Origin: Patagioenas fasciata
Taxonomy: Eukaryota; Chordata; Aves; Columbiformes; Columbidae
Length of the DNA: 64,000 nucleotides
Assembly (NCBI RefSeq): GCF_037038585.1
Contig: NC_092525.1
Span: 1,590,969-1,654,968, forward strand
Direction: 5' to 3'
Shown here: piece after piece, positions 57,454 to 64,000 of the stretch
How positions within the stretch are numbered: the stretch's first letter is position 1
How the letters are laid out: each line of letters begins with the position of its first letter
Translations under genes and position numbers: made by a program
The notes under the pieces: model-generated
What the model was told of the DNA's origin: nothing
The model's database searches: none
What the model saw: the letters and a program-made list of their open reading frames with translations, nothing else

Positions 57454-59099
57454 GTTCAGTTTGTAGGGTAGGAGGGGGGATCTCTGATTACAGAAAGGTC
57501 CCTTTGTTCTAGGAGACATTCCCTTGCTCCATGCTTCAGGTTGCCCATCTTCCCTCTCATTTTCAATATGCACGTCCATCACCTTCCTCCTCTTCTTTCT
57601 TGATCCCTCGACTCCCGGATGAACTCAAATCCTCTTTCTTGATCACTCTTTCTCGTAAGTTCACAACCTTACTTTCCTTTCTTGCTTTCGCCTTTGTGAG
57701 CTGCTCCACCCAAACCGAAATGCCCTGAAGACAGAAATACACCCACCCCAAGCCCGTACAGTCACATAGGGGGTGAGTCCGGTCGCTGACGCATCCCCAC
57801 ATCCCACAGCAAGCCCACCTTGCCTTGGCCCCGGCCCCCCGCACAGGCCTTCCCACCAACCCAGCCCCTCCGTAGCAGCACAGTTTCCCAGCATGCACCC
57901 CACAAAGACTTTCTTTGCCAGTCACCCCTGGCACTTACAGCAACACACCACATCAGCATCAAGAGCCCTGGGAGTGGAGAGCTGGCCAGGCCCTCACCCC
58001 GGCAGGATCCTCTTCCCCCTCCTTTAGCTGATGGCAGACAGACAAGACACCTCCCAAGAGGTGTCCAGCCCTCTCTCTCAACCACTCATGAGTACAAAAG
58101 CCCAGCCTCTACTCACCCACCCCGCCTCCCAAAACCCCACCAGCAGCCCCTGGTCCCAGCTGAACAGCAGCCAGTGCTGAAGATCTGGCTCGTGTTGTCG
58201 GACACAACCTTCCCATGGATGTCTGGGCCCCTGAGCAGTTTCCAGGGGTGGGAGGGCGCAGTCCTGATTACAGGGAGGTCCCTGTCCCAAGGGGGACATT
58301 TTCTTCCTCCTCACTCCTGACTCGCAGCTCCATCACCTTCCTCCTCTTCTTTCTTGATCCCTCCTGACTCGCAGGTCTACCACCGTCATCTTCTTTCTTG
58401 ATCCCTGTTGACTTGCAGATGCACTCCAATCCTCTTTCTTGATCGCTCTTCCTCGTAGGTTCACCACCTTCCTCTTCTTTCTTGCTTTCGCCTTTGCGAG
58501 CTGCTCCACCCGAACAGAGATGCACAGAAAACAAAAATATACCCACCCCAGGCCCGTACAGTCACACGAGGGGGCGAGTCCGGTCGCTGACGCATCCCCA
58601 CACCCCACCACAAGGCCACCTTGCCTTGGCCCCGGCCCCCCGCACAGGCCTTCCCACCAACCCAGCCCCTCCGTAGCAGCACAGTTTCCCAGCATGCACC
58701 CCACAAAGACTTTCTTTGCCAGTCACCCCTGGCACTTACAGCAACACACCACACCAGCATCAAGAGCCCTGGGAGTGGAGAGCTGGCCAGGCCCTCACCC
58801 CGGCAGGATCCTCTTCCCCCTCCTTTACCTGCTGGCAGACAGACACCTCCCAAGGGATGACCACCCTGCTCCCTTAACTGCTCCCAAGTCCAAGAGCCCA
58901 GCCCCTGCTCACCACCCCCACCTCCCAAAACACAGCCAACAGCCCCTGCTCCCATTTTACCACTTTACCCCCGAGCACGGTTTCTAGGGGTGGGAGGGGG
59001 ACGCACTAATCACAGATCGTTCCCTGTGCTTAAGGATACATTCTCCTTCTCGCTGGCTCAGCCTGCCCATCTTCCTCCTCACTCTTGACTCGTAGCTCC

Positions 59100-59191
59100 A
59101 TCACCTTTCTCCTCTTTTGTCCCCTCCTGACTCACAGGTCCACCACTGTCATCTTCTTTCTTGACTCTGCTTGACTCACAGGTGCGCTCCA
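59100..59191 (+). repeat. Two 44-46-bp pyrimidine repeats absent from copy 1
   Basis: Copy 2 has about 92 bases between GTAGCTCCA and ATCCTCTT that copy 1 lacks (junction near 24775). The extra bases are two units of the pyrimidine repeat, each ending in GACTCACAGGT, so slippage or unequal exchange of two units explains the change. Confidence 0.8.
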
Positions 59192-59208
59192 ATCCTCTTC
59201 CGTGATCG

Positions 59209-60200
59209 CTCTTCTGTGTCAGTACACGGAAGACCGGGCACATGAGAAACTGCAAGAGTCAACAGCATGAGAACAAGCATTAGTGGAAAAATACAAGAAC
59301 AAAGGACTGTATGCTATGTGATACATCAAGGACAGAGGAGTTGATACAGGATTGATGCATCAAGGACAGAGGGACAGCTTGTGATAGACAAAAAAGGTGT
59401 TTATGGCAGTGACTTTGGTGGGAACACAAAACACATCACTTATGTAATGACTAACTTAGCTAATCAACAAATGCTTGAGCAAGCATCATAGCGAGTATAA
59501 ACGCAAGCCTGAATTTGTAATAAACATCTCTCATTGCACCTTAAAAGAGAGTCCGTACCGCATTCGCTACAAATGGCGCCCTGGAACAGGGACTTTCAGC
59601 GTGCCTATAAAGGCAGTAGCCGCTCTGGTAGCGAAGCCCAATCGAACCAGGAAACAGGACCGGGAACCAGGACAGTGCGCGCCCACCACCAACGAAAGGT
59701 GAGCGATTGGGAACCATGGGAGGGAAGTTATCCCTTAAGCAAAGACAAACCCTGGATGTCCTTCAACATGCGCTACAAACGCAAAATCAGGATGTATCAG
59801 GGGTCTGATTGGTGAGTTTATTAGAATGGATGGCTAATCATGTGCTAGACTTTCCTACAACTGGTACATTTCAGTTGGAGACATGGCACAAAGATGAATG
59901 AGAATTATAGGAACAGGTAACGACTGGAGATAAAGCTGCTTGCAAATATTCATCTACTTGGGGAAAAATTATGACTACTAAGATACAGGATACAGGACTG
60001 ATACATCAGGGACAGAGGGACAGCTTACTATAGAAAAAAATGCGTATATGGCAGTTACATCGCTCATGTAATGTCTAACTTAGCTAAAGAGCAAATGCTT
60101 GAGCAAGCATCATAGCGAGTATAAATGCAAACCTGAGTTTGTAATAAATGTCTCTCATGGCACCTTACCGTGAGTCCACGCCAGATTCGCTACACTCTTC
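59209..60200 (+). mobile_element. Plus-strand class II retrovirus remnant, copy 2
   Basis: This has the same structure as 24796-25787: target duplications CTCTTC at 59209-59214 and 60195-60200, LTR 59215-59571, primer site 59574-59593, gag start 59716, truncated LTR ending at 60194. A handful of single-base differences from copy 1 lie inside it. Confidence 0.85.
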
Positions 60201-61000
60201 CTCATAGGTTCACCACCTTCCTCTCCTTCCTTGCTTTTCCTTTGCACGCTGCTCCACCTGAAGAGAAACACACAGAGGACTGAGCTACACCAGCCCAAGG
60301 GCACTACAATCAGACAGGGGCTGAGTCCGGGGGCTGACACCTCCCCACACCCCACAACGAGCCCACCTTGCCTTGGCCCCGGCCCCTCGCACATGCCTTA
60401 GAGATATCATAGCTCAGTACAAATCCCCACAGTCCTCACCTGCTGTTTGGTGCTTGCGGAGGGTCACACTCCCTGTGCCCCAGGGCACTGGCCCTACACG
60501 GCCAAGCTCGGCAGCGGGACTGTCTGGAGCTGCCGCTGGCTGGTTCTCCAGCTTTAGGGTCACCCGCAGAAGCCCGCTCTCCTCAGCTCTGCACACCCAT
60601 CCAGTTGCGCCGCCCAGGCAAAGTCAGCTTCACCCTCTGCTCTACACCTCACCTGCAAACAACCAACTCTTCAACTGACAACTGTCCAAAACCCACCGAC
60701 AAACTCTCCACACCTCAGCCTTTCGTTTGCAACTGCTGCCTCTAGTGCATCTCACAGACAAGCCTTCAAAATCCCCTCATCCTGCAATAACACTCCAGCA
60801 CTGATCACCTGCGGGAACAACTACCACAATACCATGCAAACACCAACCACTTCTGGCACGGAAATATCACTTTCTCCTCAAGATTCCACCCTACACCAAC
60901 TGCTGACAAACACACGCTGTCCTCACCAAAGCCAAACGCTGCAACAACCAGCGACAACTCAAATTTGCGTGGGCGGTGCAAAATTGCAGGGGTGAGCTAA

Positions 61001-64000
61001 CGCAGAGCTGGGCTTGAAAGCTGCAGAGTGTGCACCCTGTGGTATAACGTGGCGAGCTACTGCCATTCTGCCTTCTCCCTGGGAGAAGCGCGTGAGCAGA
61101 GGCTGCTTCAAGGCACGATGGGAACGGTTTGGTTCTCCGGGTCTCCCAGGGCGAGAGCGATAAATGTGATCTGTGGCGTGGCGCAGGAACTTCCCGTACA
61201 CTTGCTCCTCCATTCGGTCTCGGGTGCTGCAAGAGAGGGAGCGAGAGATTCAGGGCAAGATTGACAACCTCGGCGTCCCCGTCCCAGCCACGGGTCACCC
61301 AAACCTGCAGACATCCCGGGAGGCCCCCTAAGATTTACACTCCCCTATGCCCCACCCTTGAAGCCTGGACATCGCCAGAACCATAGAGCAAGTATTTCTT
61401 GAGGAGGCACCCAAAGGGTCCGTGTTCTCTTTCAGGCAGATGCTAGCGCAAGATTGCAAATCATCTCACAGCTACCAGGAAGGTAAAAAATAACGTCTTG
61501 AAATGGGAAAGGAACAGGTATTGTTTCTCTTCATCACCTCCCTCATTGCCACGTTATCAAGGTCTCCCGCAATGTTCCACAGGAAACTTGAAGCTTGGAA
61601 TTCCTGGTATTCTGAACCTGGGCAAGAAAGGAAGAAAAGCATGAGACTGATCATAAAGAGGGTGGCTGCTCGTAACATGGAAAGAGCAGTAACAAGGTAA
61701 AAAGATATCACTTTTCCTTAGAGAGCTCTCAAAGCTGCCTGTTAAGGACAAGAAAAACAAACTTGTGACGGACCATTACTTAAAATCCAAGGCCCAGGAA
61801 GCGATCTAATGTACATTGAAACGCGGGCCACGAGACAGTGGAAGTGCCACGAGCTGAGACTGAAGGGACAGAGGATGAATTTCCAAAGAAGTTTAGGTTT
61901 CGATGTCAAAACGGAAAATTCTACGTCATTAAAATATAATGCAAAAGTCAGTGTAAAATCAAGTAAGGCAACGACTCCAAATGAACTCCCAGGCGCTTCA
62001 GTCACTCAGGAGATCAAAAATGCGGATCATTTCTCACCTGCCCACCTCCCAAACCCCAGCCTATGTCCCCTGCTTCCAGCTTACCTGAGCCCAGATTAAA
62101 GGAGGATTTCAGAGGCCATGCCAAGTTCTGCTGCTCCTCGTTCGGGTTGCCAGTCTTCCTCCTCGCTCTGGAATTGCAGGTCAACCGCCTTCCTGTTCTT
62201 CTTTGATTGACGCTGAGCTGCCGCGTTACCCGCTGCCGTCTGAGCGGATCTCGGGGAGCCTCTGGAACCGCCAGAGCGCTCCCCCCACCAACATTCTCTT
62301 GCCTTGTTTTCGGGGTTCCTCTTCACCAGCTGAGGCGCCCTCCCACCCCCCGCCGCCCTCTTACCTTTTTCTAGAGGTCTCTTGAGCCACCAGCAAGCTC
62401 CCCCGCACCTTCCCTCAGCGATCTTGGCCCGCCAGAGGCCTGCCCCTCGTCAGCCTCCTCCCCTTTTCCTGGGTGCTGCTTGAACCACTGGTGGGCTCCC
62501 CTCCACCATCCTCTCGTCCTTTGTAGGGGAGTCTCGTGACTCACCAGAGCGCTCTCCGCCGTTGCCTTGCTGGGGTTATTGACACCGCTTGACTTGCCAG
62601 AGCGCTCCCCCTCGCAGTTCTCTTGTTGGATTTCTTGGGACCTTTTGAACCATTGGAACAACGGGAATGCTCCCCCCCACTGTGACCTTGCCTTTCTTCA
62701 GTGCCATCTTGACGTGCTGGAGCACTTCCCCGCGCCGTCCTCTTGCCTTTTACTGGGGAGTCTCTTGAATATCCACAGCACTCCCCCCTGCCATCCTTTA
62801 CCAGATTTTTTGACACTTCTTGACATCTCGGAGTGCTCTCACTCACCCTTGTCTTGCCTATTTTCAGGGCGCTCCTGTCCCGCTGGATGCTCCTCCCTGC
62901 TGTCCTATTGCCAGATTGAGAATTCTCGACCTGTCCCAGCGCTACCCCACCGTCCTTCTGCCTTCTACCTGGGAAGTCACTTGAAGAACTGGAGCACTCC
63001 CCCCTGCTGTCCTCTTGCCTTTCTTCACTGAGATTTTGGCCTGCCAGAGCACTCCTCCCTGTTGTCCTCTCACTGGATTTCTTGGGACCTCTTGACCCAC
63101 TGGGTCTCTCCTCCTGCTGTCCTTTTGCCTTTCTTTAGTACAATCTCAGCCTGCTGGAGCGCTCCCCCTCGCCGTCCTCCTGCTGGATTTCTTGGAACCT
63201 CTTGACCCCTTAGGGCGTTCCCCCTGCCACCCTCTTGTGGTTTTTGGGGGAGTCTTGTGATCAACCAGGCCGTTTCCCCCCACCATCCTCTTCCCCTTTT
63301 CCTGGGTGCTTCTTGATCCACCAGAGTGCTCTCAAAGCTGCCTGTTACCATCCTCTAACCATTCTCTTGCCTTTTTTGGTGGAGTCTTGTGACTCACCGG
63401 AGCGTTCTCCACCATTGTCTTGCTGGATTTGTTGACATCGCTTGACCTGCCGGAGCGCTCCCCCTCACAGTTCTCTTCCTGGATATCTTGGGACATTTTG
63501 AACCACTGGGGGGCTCCCACCCGCCATCCTCTTACCGCATTTATTGAGACGTCCTGATCTGCCAGAGCGTTCCCCCTCGCCGTCCTTTTGCTGGATTTCT
63601 TGGGATGCCTTAAACAACTGTGGGGCTCCCACCCACCATCCTCTAACCGCATTTATCGACATTTCCTGATCTGCTGGAGCGCTCCCCCTTGCCGTCCTCT
63701 TGCTGGATTTCTTGGGATCTCTTGGACCACTGGGGGGGCTCCCACCCGCCATCCTCTTACCGCATTTATTGAGACTTCCTGATCTGCTGGATTGCTCTCC
63801 CCCTGGCCTTCCTCTTGCACTTTTTTGGGGGAGTCTTCTTCACACATCCGAGCGCTCTCCCTCACCCTTGTCTTGCCTCTAGTCAGGGCGCTCTTCTCCC
63901 GCTGGAACGCTCCTCCCCGCCATCCTATTGCCAGACTGAGAATTCTTGACCTGCCGCAGTCCTGCCCCGCCATGCTCCTGCCTTCTGCCTGGGAAGTCAC
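61001..64000. repeat. 8.65 kb inner subunit, copy C (cut by window end)
   Basis: This follows 17937-20936 at offset 43064 and 52355-55354 at offset 8646 with only scattered changes (for example near 61144, 62967, 63105, 63587 and 63660). The 57-bp array starts again at about 62264. In macro-copy 1 the corresponding place is occupied by the diverged paralogue and the 52-bp minisatellite. Confidence 0.9.
62264..64000 (+). repeat. 57-bp satellite array, copy C (partial)
   Basis: Third occurrence of the array within the window, cut by the window end. Unit order is the same as in copies A and B. Confidence 0.87.

Larger units (their letters stand above)
52355..61000. repeat. 8.65 kb inner subunit, copy B
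   Basis: This runs 8646 bases to the start of copy C. Relative to copy A it has about 16 single-base differences, lacks the 96-bp duplication and has 92 extra bases at about 59100-59191. At 52530 it reads T where copy A and copy C read G; the 26.75 kb paralogue also has T, which could be gene conversion. Confidence 0.85.
34419..64000. repeat. Macro-repeat unit, copy 2 (partial, with inner expansion)
   Basis: This repeats copy 1 at offset 34418 up to about 58.6 kb. The offset then becomes 34322 after a 96-bp stretch that is doubled only in copy 1, and returns to about 34413-34414 after a 92-bp segment present only in copy 2. At about 60.85-61.0 kb the sequence switches to a further copy of the inner 8.65 kb subunit. 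The counterpart of 26.6-34.4 kb is therefore not seen, and this unit must be at least about 8.6 kb longer than copy 1. Confidence 0.95.

Overview
The window looks like nuclear DNA from a vertebrate, most likely a bird or other sauropsid. The evidence is its CpG-island-rich, intron-scale non-coding DNA, decayed class II (betaretrovirus-like) endogenous retroviruses with tRNA-Lys primer sites, CTCF-, NRF1-, CCAAT- and octamer-type promoter elements, and large minisatellite arrays. I found no intact host protein-coding gene, tRNA, rRNA or CRISPR array. The long open frames are GC-rich, low-complexity or repeat-derived, and the only proteins I recognise are broken retroviral Gag, dUTPase and Pol pieces.

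The dominant structure is a tandem macro-repeat. Bases 1-34418 form one complete period and 34419 onward begins the next, with a constant offset of 34418. The first ~18.1 kb of the two copies looks identical wherever I compared it. Each copy carries, in order: AT-rich DNA; a CpG-rich element with a CTCF-like site, an NRF1 palindrome and a cluster of octamer motifs (about 2.3-2.8 kb); a 0.9 kb polypurine tract (5.6-6.5 kb); a CpG island (6.5-7.45 kb); a second CpG island of ~1.6 kb with two more CTCF-like sites and a repeated CCAAT/NRF1-type promoter (8.4-10.1 kb); a retroviral graveyard on the minus strand (11.5-16.96 kb); and an 8.65 kb inner subunit (about 17.9-26.6 kb). That subunit is made of a 57-bp satellite array, 44-bp pyrimidine-rich repeats and a small plus-strand retroviral remnant. 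Copy 1 then shows a 52-bp minisatellite (27.0-27.7 kb), a fourth CpG island (27.7-28.45 kb) and 6 kb of unremarkable AT-rich DNA. The matching part of copy 2 is not reached.

Copy 2 differs in one major way. At about 60.85-61.0 kb, instead of continuing into the 52-bp minisatellite, it jumps back to the start of the 8.65 kb subunit and runs through it again to the window end. This is the footprint expected of unequal crossover between the paralogous segments at ~17.3-18.2 kb and ~25.8-26.9 kb. Differences between the copies are concentrated in this inner subunit: about 16 substitutions or small indels, plus one 96-bp and one 92-bp length change.

My overall reading (inference) is a high-copy or recently amplified macrosatellite whose unit carries several CpG-island regulatory elements and three co-oriented CTCF-like sites. 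It resembles in design, not in sequence, CTCF-bearing macrosatellites such as mammalian DXZ4. An assembly duplication of haplotypes is the main alternative.
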